Source: Pandoraea norimbergensis
Lineage (GTDB): Bacteria; Pseudomonadota; Gammaproteobacteria; Burkholderiales; Burkholderiaceae
Assembly: GCF_001465545.3 (NCBI RefSeq)
Contig: NZ_CP013480.3
Location: 5,766,001 to 5,830,000, forward strand
DNA length: 64,000 nucleotides
Direction of reading: 5' to 3'
How positions within the stretch are numbered: the stretch's first letter is position 1; every line of letters begins with the position of its first letter. The notes beneath the pieces are model-generated. The model saw only the letters and a list, made by a program, of their open reading frames with translations, ran no database searches and was not told where the DNA came from. A program made the translations under genes and the position numbers. This document shows positions 51,822-60,490 of this stretch, piece by piece.

Positions 51822-52754
51822 TCAATCATGCGAGGCAGACATGATGCGTTCGTTCCACTGCGGCAACCAGTCGAGCAGAAACTGCGCGAAACCTTCCGCA
51901 GCGGGTGACGCGGCACGCGATACCGGCCGATACACGCACACCTGACGAATCGTCTCGGGCGCGACGACACGTTGCATCACCAGACCGAAGGTATTGGCGA
52001 GCGCAGCCACGTAGCCGGGCGTCAGCGTGGACGCGAGTCCCTGCGCCGCAATACCGAGCGCCGTCGTCACGTTATCGACGACATCGATAGGCGTGATGCG
52101 TGCGTCGGGCGGAGCGCTCGCGCGCATTTGCTCGACGCTGCGCTCGTGGTCGCGCCCGGCGGCCACGAGTGGCGTGTCGCGCAGGTCTTGCCAGCGCAGT
52201 CGTTTGCGCTTGGCAAGCGGGTGCGACGGCGCGCACCACAACACCCACGGACTATCGAACGCCGGTGCCCCGGCGACATGCGCGCCGGTCGCACGATTGG
52301 GGCCGATGGCAAGATCGAGATCGCCATTGGCGACATGGTCGATGAGCGCGTCGACCGGGGTATCGACCACACGCACGACAACCTTCGGACGCAACGCCGC
52401 GTAATCGCGAATCGCTGCGGGCAGCGCCATGCCCGCGAGCACGAGCGGTGCGCCCACGCGCACGATCCCGGCGGCCCGATTGCGCAAATCGTCGGCGGTT
52501 TTCTCCGCCGCCTGCACATGACGCAATACCGATTCGGCGGATGCAAGAAAGTCGCGTCCGGCACTGGAAAGCGCGACGCGTCGCGTCGTGCGATCAAAGA
52601 TGCGGAAGCCGAGCACGGATTCAAGCTCGGCCACGAGTTGGCTCACCGCCGACGACGTGAGACCCAGCCGCTTGCCGGCTTCGGCAAAGCTGTGCAGCTC
52701 GGCAATGGCCACCAGTGCTTCGAACTGGCGCAGCGTGACACGGGTCAGGGGCAT
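51822..52754 (-). CDS. LysR-family transcription regulator
   Basis: 310 aa. N-terminal helix-turn-helix LRQFEALVAIAELHSFAEAGKRLGLTSSAVSQLVAELE, linker helix, and a periplasmic-binding-like effector domain (from about residue 95). It is divergent from the aromatic aminotransferase gene. The divergent promoter contains a 49-bp element that recurs before the hpaH operon at 63722, so this protein is the likely regulator of both. The effector could be an aromatic acid; that is inference. Confidence 0.93.
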   Translation of the reverse strand: MPLTRVTLRQFEALVAIAELHSFAEAGKRLGLTSSAVSQLVAELESVLGFRIFDRTTRRVALSSAGRDFLASAESVLRHVQAAEKTADDLRNRAAGIVRVGAPLVLAGMALPAAIRDYAALRPKVVVRVVDTPVDALIDHVANGDLDLAIGPNRATGAHVAGAPAFDSPWVLWCAPSHPLAKRKRLRWQDLRDTPLVAAGRDHERSVEQMRASAPPDARITPIDVVDNVTTALGIAAQGLASTLTPGYVAALANTFGLVMQRVVAPETIRQVCVYRPVSRAASPAAEGFAQFLLDWLPQWNERIMSASHD

Positions 52755-52761
52755 GGGGTTT

Positions 52762-52810
52762 CGATTATCAAGTTTCGCTTACGAATCGACCAAAATCGAT
52801 TGATTGTTCC
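52762..52810. promoter_or_regulatory. Shared operator element, copy A
   Basis: 49 bp in the LysR/aminotransferase divergent gap. Its reverse complement matches 63722-63770 with 4 mismatches. It contains ATCAATCGATT-type half sites. A separate 10-bp inverted pair AAATCGATTG (52793-52802) and CAATCGATTT (52829-52838) also lies here. Confidence 0.7.
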
Positions 52811-52832
52811 GTAACGGGCCGTCGCCCACAAT
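52804..52832 (+). promoter_or_regulatory. Candidate promoter of the aminotransferase gene
   Basis: TTGTTC (52804-52809), a 17-bp spacer, then CACAAT (52827-52832). The same TTGTTC and spacing occur at the hpa operon, which supports it. The -35 overlaps the shared element. Confidence 0.5.
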
Positions 52833-52917
52833 CGATTTCAAAAATCCACTGCGATTTCTTTGATCCCTTTGCGTCGAGATTCTGCGACGCCCCCTGCGAG
52901 GCCCCATGCAAGGTCCC

Positions 52918-54117
52918 ATGTTTTCTCACGTCGATGCCTACCCCGGCGACCCCATCCTTGGTCTGAACGAAGCGTTTGGTCAGGACCCCCGGCCGCATAA
53001 GGTCAACCTGTCGATCGGCATCTATTTCGACGATGCCGGCCGCCTGCCCGTGATGGGTGCCGTGCGCGAAGCGGAAACCGGCGTGCTGGCCGACATTGGT
53101 CCGCGCCCGTACCTGCCAATGGCAGGCTCTGCCGCCTACCGCGACGCCGTGCAGGCCCTCGTCTTCGGCGACACCTGCGCCGCCCGCCGCGAGCAGCGCA
53201 TTGCCACCTTGCAGACCCTCGGTGGCGGTGGCGCGCTGCGCGTGGGCGCCGACTTCCTCAAGCGCTACTTCCCCGACGCCACCGTGTGGATCAGCGACCC
53301 CAGCTGGGACAACCATCGCGTCGTGTTCGAGAGCGCCGGGTTCCCCGTGCAGGCGTATCCGTATTACGACGATGCCACCGGCGGCCTGCGTTTCGACGCG
53401 ATGCTCGATACGATCGCCAAACTGCCGCCGCGCAGCATCGTGCTGCTGCACGCGTGCTGTCATAACCCGACGGGCGTCGATCTCACCCCGGCGCAGTGGC
53501 AGACCCTCATACCGGTGCTGCGCGAGCGCGGCCTCATCGCTTTCGTCGACATGGCGTATCAGGGCTTCGGCGATGGACTCGATGCCGACGCCTTCGCCGT
53601 GCGCGCACTCACCGAGTCGGGCGTACCGACCGTCGTGGCGAATTCGTTCTCGAAGAACTTCTCGCTGTACGGCGAACGTTGCGGCGCGTTGTCGGTTGTC
53701 TGCGCTTCGACGCAGGAGGCGTCACACGTCTTCGGTCAACTCACCGGCACGGTGCGGGCGAATTACAGCAATCCGCCGACCCACGGTGCACGGCTTGTCG
53801 CACAGGTGCTCACGACGCCCGCGCTGCGTCAATCGTGGGAAAAGGAACTCGACGGCATGCGTACGCGCATCGCCTCGATGCGCGCAGAAATTCACGCGCA
53901 GCTCGCGTCACATGTCAGCGACGAGAAGCGTTCGCGCTATCTCGCGCAGCGCGGCATGTTCACGTACACCGGCTTATCCGCAGCACAGGCAGACGCGCTG
54001 CGCGAAACCCACGGCGTCTACATCCTGCGCTCGGGGCGTATGTGTGTGGCGGGGCTCAACACGCGCAATGTCGGCACGGTCGCCAGCGCGATTGCGCAGG
54101 TGCTCACAGGCCATTGA
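52918..54117 (+). CDS. Aromatic/aspartate aminotransferase (TyrB-like)
   Basis: Class-I PLP aminotransferase, 399 aa from the ATG at 52918, which gives the TyrB/AspC-like start MFSHVDAYPGDPILGL; an ATG at 52906 with equal ribosome spacing is possible. PLP lysine is in SFSKNFSLYGERCGAL, phosphate and carboxylate binding in HACCHNPTGVD and FVDMAYQGFGDG, and the substrate Arg near the C-terminus. It would interconvert Tyr/Phe/Asp and 2-oxo acids. Divergent from the LysR gene and upstream of an MHS transporter. Confidence 0.92.
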   Translation: MFSHVDAYPGDPILGLNEAFGQDPRPHKVNLSIGIYFDDAGRLPVMGAVREAETGVLADIGPRPYLPMAGSAAYRDAVQALVFGDTCAARREQRIATLQTLGGGGALRVGADFLKRYFPDATVWISDPSWDNHRVVFESAGFPVQAYPYYDDATGGLRFDAMLDTIAKLPPRSIVLLHACCHNPTGVDLTPAQWQTLIPVLRERGLIAFVDMAYQGFGDGLDADAFAVRALTESGVPTVVANSFSKNFSLYGERCGALSVVCASTQEASHVFGQLTGTVRANYSNPPTHGARLVAQVLTTPALRQSWEKELDGMRTRIASMRAEIHAQLASHVSDEKRSRYLAQRGMFTYTGLSAAQADALRETHGVYILRSGRMCVAGLNTRNVGTVASAIAQVLTGH

Positions 54118-54250
54118 GAGGGCACGGGGGCGTTGGCGCCCCCGACAAAGCATCACCAGAAACAATCATCGGAAACACGGAGCGCATGCCTCCGCCAAAC
54201 GCATGCCGAATCCATAACTACATCACGACATCACGTCGACTGGAGACACC

Positions 54251-55549
54251 ATGACAACAGCCACCGCCGCCGGCGCGCGTTCTGACGCGCACCAAGGCGA
54301 CCACATTGCCAAGCACCCTTGGCGTGCGGTCATTTCCGCGTCCATCGGTAATGCGCTCGAATGGTTCGATCTGGTGGTGTACGGCTTCTTTGCCGTGACC
54401 ATTGCGAAGCTGTTCTTCCCGACGCACGACGACACGACGTCGTTGCTGCTCACGCTGGGCACCTTCGGCGTGTCGTTCTTCATGCGTCCGCTGGGTGCAA
54501 TCGTCATTGGTGTCTATGCCGACAAGCAGGGGCGGCGCGCGGCGCTCACGCTGACCATTCTGATGATGATGGTCGGCACGGCGATCATCGCGTTCATGCC
54601 GACGTACGCCTCCATCGGCGTGCTCGCCCCGGTAGGGATCGTGTTGGCGCGGATGATTCAGGGCTTTTCTGCGGGCGGTGAATTCGGCAGCGCGACGGCG
54701 TTTCTCGCTGAGCATGCCCCACGGCGTCGCGGCTTCTTCGCGAGCTTTCAGGTCGCGAGTCAGGGCCTGACGACGCTGCTCGCCGCCGGGTTTGGCGCGT
54801 TGCTCACCAGCACGCTGTCACCGGAACAAATGCAGAGTTGGGGCTGGCGGGTGCCGTTCCTGTTCGGTCTGTTGATCGGACCGGTGGCGTACTACATTCG
54901 CCGGCATGTCGATGAAACGCCGGAGTTCCTGCAAGCGGAGCCGACCGAGACACCACTGCGCGACACGCTGGAGCATCAGAAAATGCGCCTGCTGCTGGCC
55001 GTGGGGGCTGTCGTCGTCGCGACAGTGTCGACGTATCTTGTGCTGTACATGCCGACCTACGCGATCAAGCAGTTGGGGCTACCGGCATCGGTCGCGTTTG
55101 CCGCGACGGTAGCCACGGGGCTCGTGCAGATGTTTCTGTCGCCGGTGGTGGGTGCATGGTCTGACCGCGCCGGTCGCACGAAGCCGATGATGATTGCGGC
55201 GGCCGCGCTGCTGGTCTTGATCTGGCCGATGTTCTGGCTGCTCTCGACGTACCCGAGCTTCGGCATGATGCTCGCGCTGCAAACAGTGCTGGGGGTGCTG
55301 ATGACGGTGTACTTTGCGCCGCTGCCCGCACTGGCCTCCGAGATATTCCCGGTGAAGACACGCACCACGGGCCTGTCGCTGTCGTACAACCTGTCTGTGA
55401 CGTTCTTCGGTGGCTTCGCCCCGTTCATCCTCACGTGGCTCATCAACGTGACCGGCAGCAAACTGGCGCCGAGCTTCTACATGATGGCGGCTGCGGCAAT
55501 CGGGCTGCTCGCCCTGAGCCGGATTTACCGGCATACCGGGGTGCGGTAG
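54251..55549 (+). CDS. MHS-family MFS transporter
   Basis: Twelve-helix metabolite:proton symporter, 432 aa. Family signature after helix 2 GVYADKQGRRAALTLTI and the second half motif SDRAGRTKPMM; N-terminal ASIGNALEWFDLVVYGFFA is typical of the citrate/proline/dicarboxylate branch. The substrate is unknown; position suggests an amino acid or aromatic acid. Its last 39 bp are repeated at 56271-56309 beyond a toxin-antitoxin pair. Confidence 0.92.
   Translation: MTTATAAGARSDAHQGDHIAKHPWRAVISASIGNALEWFDLVVYGFFAVTIAKLFFPTHDDTTSLLLTLGTFGVSFFMRPLGAIVIGVYADKQGRRAALTLTILMMMVGTAIIAFMPTYASIGVLAPVGIVLARMIQGFSAGGEFGSATAFLAEHAPRRRGFFASFQVASQGLTTLLAAGFGALLTSTLSPEQMQSWGWRVPFLFGLLIGPVAYYIRRHVDETPEFLQAEPTETPLRDTLEHQKMRLLLAVGAVVVATVSTYLVLYMPTYAIKQLGLPASVAFAATVATGLVQMFLSPVVGAWSDRAGRTKPMMIAAAALLVLIWPMFWLLSTYPSFGMMLALQTVLGVLMTVYFAPLPALASEIFPVKTRTTGLSLSYNLSVTFFGGFAPFILTWLINVTGSKLAPSFYMMAAAAIGLLALSRIYRHTGVR
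55510..55548 (+). repeat. 39-bp direct repeat, copy 1 (3' end of the MHS transporter gene)
   Basis: The last codons of the transporter gene (encoding LSRIYRHTGVR) through the first two bases of its stop codon. Identical to 56271-56309. Confidence 0.92.
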
Positions 55550-55609
55550 GTTGACTTAGAGCTCGTTCAGTCGGTCGAGAAGATCCGGCAACGCGATCTT
55601 GATAGTGTC

Positions 55610-55894
55610 TCAGACCATGTCAAGATTGATTTCGAAGTAGCCGTGAGCGATGCGATTGCGCATGCCGCGCATCGCTCGCCACGGCACTTCTGAGTGCGCT
55701 TGGGAGAAGTCAGCGTGGCGGTCCATGATCTTGGTAGCCGCCTCGCCGATGATTATCAGACTCATCACTACAGCTTGTTGCGTGCGCTTGTCCTGAAGAA
55801 AGTCTTCCTTTGACAAACCATCGACAAAGTCGCAGGCATCGGTTGCTGCCAGCCGCATATGGTCGAGATAGTCGGGTAGACGTGTTTCACTCAT
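55610..55894 (-). CDS. HepT-like RNase toxin (DUF86), frame cut by TGA
   Basis: Type VII toxin of the HepT/MntA system, a HEPN RNase. Catalytic RX4HXY is present in MRNRIAHGYF. The frame stops at TGA (55610-55612) right after EINLDMV, where HepT proteins normally continue with Trp-Asp. Reading through the TGA gives DTIKIALPDLLDRLNEL and a TAA at 55556-55558, a normal C-terminus. This looks like a TGG-to-TGA nonsense change removing 18 residues. It overlaps mntA by 4 nt. Confidence 0.88.
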   Translation of the reverse strand: MSETRLPDYLDHMRLAATDACDFVDGLSKEDFLQDKRTQQAVVMSLIIIGEAATKIMDRHADFSQAHSEVPWRAMRGMRNRIAHGYFEINLDMV

Positions 55895-56181
55895 ACAGGA
55901 CGAGCCTCAGCGAGTACCTGTGCCCGAAATTTCAATGGGAGATCTGCTGGCGTCAGCACATCGACGTGCACACCCAGCATCGACTCCAATTCATCCTGCA
56001 AGCCGCCGAGATCGAAAAGTGTTGTGCCGGGCAAAGCATCCACCAGAAGATCGAGATCGCTGTCGTCGCGATCCGTTCCGCGCAGCACCGATCCGAACAC
56101 GCGTGGATTTACGGTGTGATAACGCTCAACCGCCTCGCGGACTGCGGCGCGCTTCAGTTGCAGCACCATGGATGGTCGCAT
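55891..56181 (-). CDS. MntA-like nucleotidyltransferase antitoxin
   Basis: Minimal nucleotidyltransferase, 96 aa from the ATG at 56181. The signature GSX10DXD is present as FGSVLRGTDRDDSDLDLLVD. In characterised pairs it AMPylates and silences HepT. The start codon of hepT overlaps its stop (ATGA). Located between two copies of a 39-bp direct repeat. Confidence 0.9.
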   Translation of the reverse strand: MRPSMVLQLKRAAVREAVERYHTVNPRVFGSVLRGTDRDDSDLDLLVDALPGTTLFDLGGLQDELESMLGVHVDVLTPADLPLKFRAQVLAEARPV

Positions 56182-56510
56182 GACGCACCTCGACAAAGAT
56201 GACTCGACAGCCGTCAATATAACCCATGCCCCGTACTCGACTTCATCACGGCTGCCGCTATCGGATTCGCCGCCCTGAGCCGGATTTACCGGCATACCGG
56301 GGTGCGGTAACACGACCCTGATTCGCTAATGCCAACGACCGAGGCCATTTCATACGGAATGGCCTCAGTTTTATCCCGCCCTTGAAGTGACATTTCACAG
56401 ATCACCGGGTGAATTGATCGTATCTCCATGGTCGCGTCGCAGAGTCGCTTCAGCCCGCGATTCCTCCATCGATTTCGCAGGCTTCCTCGAAACGAACCGG
56501 AGATCACGAC
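56182..56510. other. Gap containing a remnant of an MHS transporter 3' end
   Basis: 329 bp. From about 56237 a plus-strand frame reads VLDFITAAAIGFAALSRIYRHTGVR and stops at 56310, resembling the last residues of the MHS transporter at 54251-55549 but differing before the repeat. It has no start and is a gene fragment. The remainder (56311-56510) shows no gene. Confidence 0.75.
56271..56309 (+). repeat. 39-bp direct repeat, copy 2
   Basis: Identical to 55510-55548. The two copies enclose about 720 bp that carry hepT and mntA. Confidence 0.92.
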
Positions 56511-57362
56511 ATGTACGACTCGATTCAAACCGATCAGAGCAAATTTGTGGCTTTGGTCAGAAGATTCTCCCAACTGACCGGCAGGCCTGTTCCTCTTAAA
56601 GAAGCAGGACACGGGGCGTACTTCCTCGGAGATGCCGGGATGAAGAATCTGGCTGATATGGTTGACGGTATTCAGTCGTTCCAGAAACTGCACCCGGGCT
56701 TCGCTCAGATTATCAACGCACCCAAAACATCTTCTCCGATCAATTCAATGGCGCACGGCCTATTGATCGTCAATCAAATCGACAGCGAGAAGGTTCCGCC
56801 CGGGCTCGACAAGGTGGCAGAGGATAAGTGGCGGGAAGCGCAGAAAAATGACCGCCAGGCAGAAATGGATTCGTACATGCATCTGGGCGGGAGCATTACC
56901 CTCAAACAGGGACAGACAACCTTCGTCGATAGCAACGATCGAAAGGTGAGTATCGATTATTGGGTCGCGTTCATGCCCGGCCACATGACGATGCGTGTGA
57001 GAACAAACTTGCTGGTGGATAACCTGCCGACGCAGCGCAAGGAATATTCCGACGGCGAACTGACTCAATTCAAGGGTATTTCGGACCTTGAAAAGCAGGT
57101 ATTCACGAACTTCAAGTTTGTCCCGGCCGGGAAGCCCGAGGAAGTCGTCGAACCACTGATGGACGCCGCGCGTAGTTCGCAAGCGCATGACGTGCTGGCA
57201 GTGGCGGCTGGTCTGGACGGTCACACGCCGGCCACCGCAAAGCTCGATGCCCTGTTGCAATCGATGGGTGCCTTCACGCCCGAGAACAACGGCGTCGACC
57301 AGACCCTCACGCGCGTTACGTCGGCGCCGAAGGCATCGGTGTCGCTCGCCACACCGCATTAA
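56511..57362 (+). CDS. Unrecognised 283-aa protein
   Basis: No family recognised. No signal peptide or membrane helix. Segments such as YMHLGGSITLKQGQTTFVDSNDRK and KEYSDGELTQFKGISDLEKQVFTNFKFVPAGKPEEV look folded; the last 50 residues are Thr/Ala/Pro-rich. GGAG lies upstream of the ATG. The base composition is lower in GC than its neighbours by eye. It sits next to the repeat-bounded toxin-antitoxin segment, which suggests recent acquisition. The shape is compatible with an effector protein but this is not shown. Confidence 0.72.
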   Translation: MYDSIQTDQSKFVALVRRFSQLTGRPVPLKEAGHGAYFLGDAGMKNLADMVDGIQSFQKLHPGFAQIINAPKTSSPINSMAHGLLIVNQIDSEKVPPGLDKVAEDKWREAQKNDRQAEMDSYMHLGGSITLKQGQTTFVDSNDRKVSIDYWVAFMPGHMTMRVRTNLLVDNLPTQRKEYSDGELTQFKGISDLEKQVFTNFKFVPAGKPEEVVEPLMDAARSSQAHDVLAVAAGLDGHTPATAKLDALLQSMGAFTPENNGVDQTLTRVTSAPKASVSLATPH

Positions 57363-57508
57363 CGTCTTTACGGGGGCGCCTCACTTCGATCACCTTGCGT
57401 GATCCGCGCTAATTGCGCGGCGTCAACTGTGTAACACATACAACGGACACTCACGGCGGACTCGGCAACGCAGTCCGCCGCGCTCATGCCAGCCAACGTT
57501 GTGCAGAC

Positions 57509-58498
57509 CTACTGCGGATATAACCCGCGCACTCGCCCAAACAACCGCGCCAAACCGAGCAACGCATCGATATTCGGCGTCGCCACTGACAGCGTCTGCC
57601 CCATCTCGCGCACCACGCTCACCAACGCGTCGAGCTCAATCGGCCGGCCGGCTTCCACATCCTGCAACATCGACGTCTTGAACGCACCGAGCTTCGCCGT
57701 TACCGCATGGCGATCCTCCGGTGATTGCTCGATCACGCAACCAATCTTCCCGCCAATCATCGCCGCCTCGGCCATTGCCGCCGAACAGAACGCGCGCACG
57801 AGCGGATCGTCGAGCACACGGTCGATGGTCGCCCCCGTGATTGCTGACACCGGGTTCATCGTCAGGTTGCCCCACAGCTTGTACCAAATGTCCTGTCGCA
57901 CGTTCTCCGACGCTTTCACCTCGAAGCCCGCGCGCTCCAGCAGTCCGGCCAGCTTCTGCACACGGTCACTAGTCCCGCCGCCCGGCTCACCGATGATCAA
58001 CCCGCGCCCCATCTTGTGATCGACCAACCCCGGCTCCGGCGTGGCCGCGCTCGCATGCACCACACAGCCCAACACGTTCGCCAGCGGAATCGCTGCGCCG
58101 ATGGCGCCTCCCGGGTCGACACTCGTCAACGGTTCGTCGCCGAACGGCGCCACGCCCTTGCAGAACCACCACGGCACGCCGTTCATCGCCGGCAACACGA
58201 TCGTGTCCGGCCCGATCAGCGGCCCAATGGATGCTGCCACTTGTGTGAGCGCCGGCCCTTTGACCGCGATCACCACCAGATCCTGCACGCCAAGCTTCTC
58301 CGCCTCTTCCAACGGATGCGCTGCCGCCACCGGCGCGGCGGAAAGCGACTCGCCCTGCTTTACCCGCCAGCCGCGCTCACGCAGCGCCGCCAGCGTCGCG
58401 CCGCGCGCCAATGCGCTGACCCGCGCTTCGCCCGTCGCCGCCAGCTTCGTGCCGATCAGCCCGCCAATGGCGCCCGCGCCAATGATCGTTACCTTCAT
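57509..58498 (-). CDS. 2-dehydropantoate 2-reductase family protein
   Basis: NADPH-dependent ketopantoate-reductase fold, 329 aa from the ATG at 58498 (GGAG at 7-nt spacing). Rossmann motif GAGAIGGLIGTKLAATG at the N-terminus; catalytic Lys and Asn region in NLTMNPVSAITG. PanE makes pantoate for CoA. As the last gene of the hpa operon it may instead reduce another 2-oxo acid; pantothenate genes are not nearby. Confidence 0.9.
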   Translation of the reverse strand: MKVTIIGAGAIGGLIGTKLAATGEARVSALARGATLAALRERGWRVKQGESLSAAPVAAAHPLEEAEKLGVQDLVVIAVKGPALTQVAASIGPLIGPDTIVLPAMNGVPWWFCKGVAPFGDEPLTSVDPGGAIGAAIPLANVLGCVVHASAATPEPGLVDHKMGRGLIIGEPGGGTSDRVQKLAGLLERAGFEVKASENVRQDIWYKLWGNLTMNPVSAITGATIDRVLDDPLVRAFCSAAMAEAAMIGGKIGCVIEQSPEDRHAVTAKLGAFKTSMLQDVEAGRPIELDALVSVVREMGQTLSVATPNIDALLGLARLFGRVRGLYPQ

Positions 58499-58578
58499 TC
58501 GTCTGCTCCGTACCAAGAATTGCCGCGACGTGCCGGCATGACCGGGACATCTTCGGATGCCGCCACCGCTTACGTCAA

Positions 58579-59526
58579 CTACGCCTTATTTGCCGCGCGC
58601 CGGTAGTTCTCTTTGAAATGCTCCGGTACACGCTCATCGAAGCCCAGCGCAACACGGCGTACTTCCGGGCTATCGGTCGGCGCATGTCCCACGCCGAGCG
58701 CCGCCGCACGCGGCGCTTCGATGCCGACGACCCGGCCTGACAGTCGGCCCAGCCCGGTGATCTCGCACTCGACCAGATCGCCCGCATCGACCGAGCGCGA
58801 ATGGCATGGCGTGCCCATCAGGATCACGTCGCCCGGCATCAGCGTGATGTGACGCGCGATGTCCGCGATCACGTAATGCGGGCCCCAGATCGTCTCGCCG
58901 CCGATGTGCGCTTCCTGCACGACCAGTCCGTTGCGATACGTGCGCAATGTCTGCTCGAACAGATTCACGCCGCGCACGATGCCGGGACCGATCGGCAACA
59001 GCGTATCCGCGCCCTTCACACGCAGCATCGATCCCTGATCGGTATCGCGAAAGTCCTGCAACCCCATGTCGAGCGCCGGGCAGAAGCCTTCGATGTAATC
59101 CCACGCCTCGTCGGGCAATACGTTGCGGCACGTCCGGCTGATCACTACCGCGTACTCGCTCTCGTAGTTCAGATACTTGCAATCGGCAGGCTTGAGAATC
59201 TGCCCGCCATGGCCATTGAGCGAAGTCGGCGGCTTGGTGAAATACGTTGGCGTATCGGTCGGCTTCGGCTTGTTGCGCGTCTCCATGCTGCGCGAACGAT
59301 ACGAGATATGCACCGCGATGATCTTCGACGGGTCCACAGGCGGCAGATGCGCCACCGTTTGCGGATCAACGACGCGGCCGTCGTCGAGACGCAACTGACC
59401 GCGCAGCGAGCCGTCTTCGATCATCGTGCCCCAGAACGCGCTGCCGCCCAGCAAGATGCGCCGGCGCTCAACACGTGGTCCTCGCATGACTTCGGGGAGT
59501 GCTTTCAGCGGAAATTCGAAATCCAT
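58579..59526 (-). CDS. hpaG: FAH-family isomerase/decarboxylase, HpaG-like
   Basis: Fumarylacetoacetase-superfamily enzyme, 315 aa, single FAH domain. Metal ligands in NYESEYAVVI (two Glu) and CPALDMGLQDF (Asp). HpaG in E. coli is a double-domain enzyme that decarboxylates OPET and isomerises the product in the homoprotocatechuate pathway; here only one domain is present, so it may do one of the two steps. GAGGGAG precedes the ATG; it starts 12 bp after hpaD. Confidence 0.85.
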   Translation of the reverse strand: MDFEFPLKALPEVMRGPRVERRRILLGGSAFWGTMIEDGSLRGQLRLDDGRVVDPQTVAHLPPVDPSKIIAVHISYRSRSMETRNKPKPTDTPTYFTKPPTSLNGHGGQILKPADCKYLNYESEYAVVISRTCRNVLPDEAWDYIEGFCPALDMGLQDFRDTDQGSMLRVKGADTLLPIGPGIVRGVNLFEQTLRTYRNGLVVQEAHIGGETIWGPHYVIADIARHITLMPGDVILMGTPCHSRSVDAGDLVECEITGLGRLSGRVVGIEAPRAAALGVGHAPTDSPEVRRVALGFDERVPEHFKENYRRAANKA

Positions 59527-59538
59527 CGTGTGACTCCC

Positions 59539-60432
59539 TCAGGCCTGACGCGCGTTGCTGCTCGCGCTGTCATCGCCATCGAACCAGATATGCACGTTGC
59601 CGGTGCCGCGCGCGTTTTCGTAATCGGAGAGCACCACGCCCTTGCTTCGACATGCAGCGCCGCCCAACGCACCGACCATTTGCAGATAGTGCGCGCCGTG
59701 GGCTTCCCACGGACGCTTGCGATAGTCGCTGTCCCAGTCCGCCAGAATCTGGTCATGACGTCCCTCGCGAAACGCTTCGATCGCGCGCTTGTCGCTCTCG
59801 ATGTTCTCCGGGCGCGACACGTTGCTCTCGTGAAAAATGCGCGGATGCGTGGGCTTCCAGTCGATGCCGTTGAACTTGTGACTCAGCGCGCCGGACGCCA
59901 GCATCACCACGCGCAAATCGCTGCGGCGAATGGCCTCGCCGATCACTTCCCCCGATTGCAGGAAGTGTTCCGTCTCGCAGTTCTGGCACGAGCTCACGGT
60001 CACGATCGGCCACGCATCGAGGCGCATCTGCTTGATGACGTTGATCGTCGGATAGTGACGCGGCAAATCGGGATGCTGCACGGCACGCGCGCGCACGCCC
60101 TTCTCGCGCGCTACGGCTTCCACCGCGAGCGCCAGTTCCGGATGACCACGATAGTCATACGGCACGCCGTGCAGATACCACGGCATTTCGTCCGAGACGT
60201 ACATGCCGGAATAGCGCGCTCCGCCGTCGATCAAGTGATAGCCGGTCGTGAACCAGTGCGAATCGAAGATCAGCACGACATCCGGCTTCGCCGCCGCAAT
60301 TCGCTCGCGCACTCGCGTGTACCCGGCGATCAAATCCGAATCCGCGCCTGCGCCCTGCAAGACGCGGAATTCCTCGCACTGCATCAGGCCGGGATGGTGC
60401 GACACCAATGCCGCGCCGACGATCTGTCCCAT
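59539..60432 (-). CDS. hpaD: 3,4-dihydroxyphenylacetate 2,3-dioxygenase (LigB-type extradiol)
   Basis: Class III extradiol dioxygenase, 297 aa, iron-dependent, opening the ring of homoprotocatechuate. Metal/active-site residues are in VSHHPGL, IFDSHWFTTGYH and ASGALSHKF, and GTGNVHIWF resembles the HpaD C-terminal region. GAGGAG sits 6 nt before the ATG. The family includes related enzymes for other catechols, so the substrate rests on the neighbouring hpa genes. Confidence 0.86.
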   Translation of the reverse strand: MGQIVGAALVSHHPGLMQCEEFRVLQGAGADSDLIAGYTRVRERIAAAKPDVVLIFDSHWFTTGYHLIDGGARYSGMYVSDEMPWYLHGVPYDYRGHPELALAVEAVAREKGVRARAVQHPDLPRHYPTINVIKQMRLDAWPIVTVSSCQNCETEHFLQSGEVIGEAIRRSDLRVVMLASGALSHKFNGIDWKPTHPRIFHESNVSRPENIESDKRAIEAFREGRHDQILADWDSDYRKRPWEAHGAHYLQMVGALGGAACRSKGVVLSDYENARGTGNVHIWFDGDDSASSNARQA

Positions 60433-60490
60433 GGTGTTCTCCTCAATCTCTCTTGTTTTTTACGGAATGCCGCGATGCCATCAGCGATGA

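Noticed and set aside
56461..56510. Plant-inducible-promoter-like (TTCG-N16-TTCG) box before the 283-aa gene
   Set aside because: Only one TTCG is at a suitable position; the paired site at the right spacing is absent.
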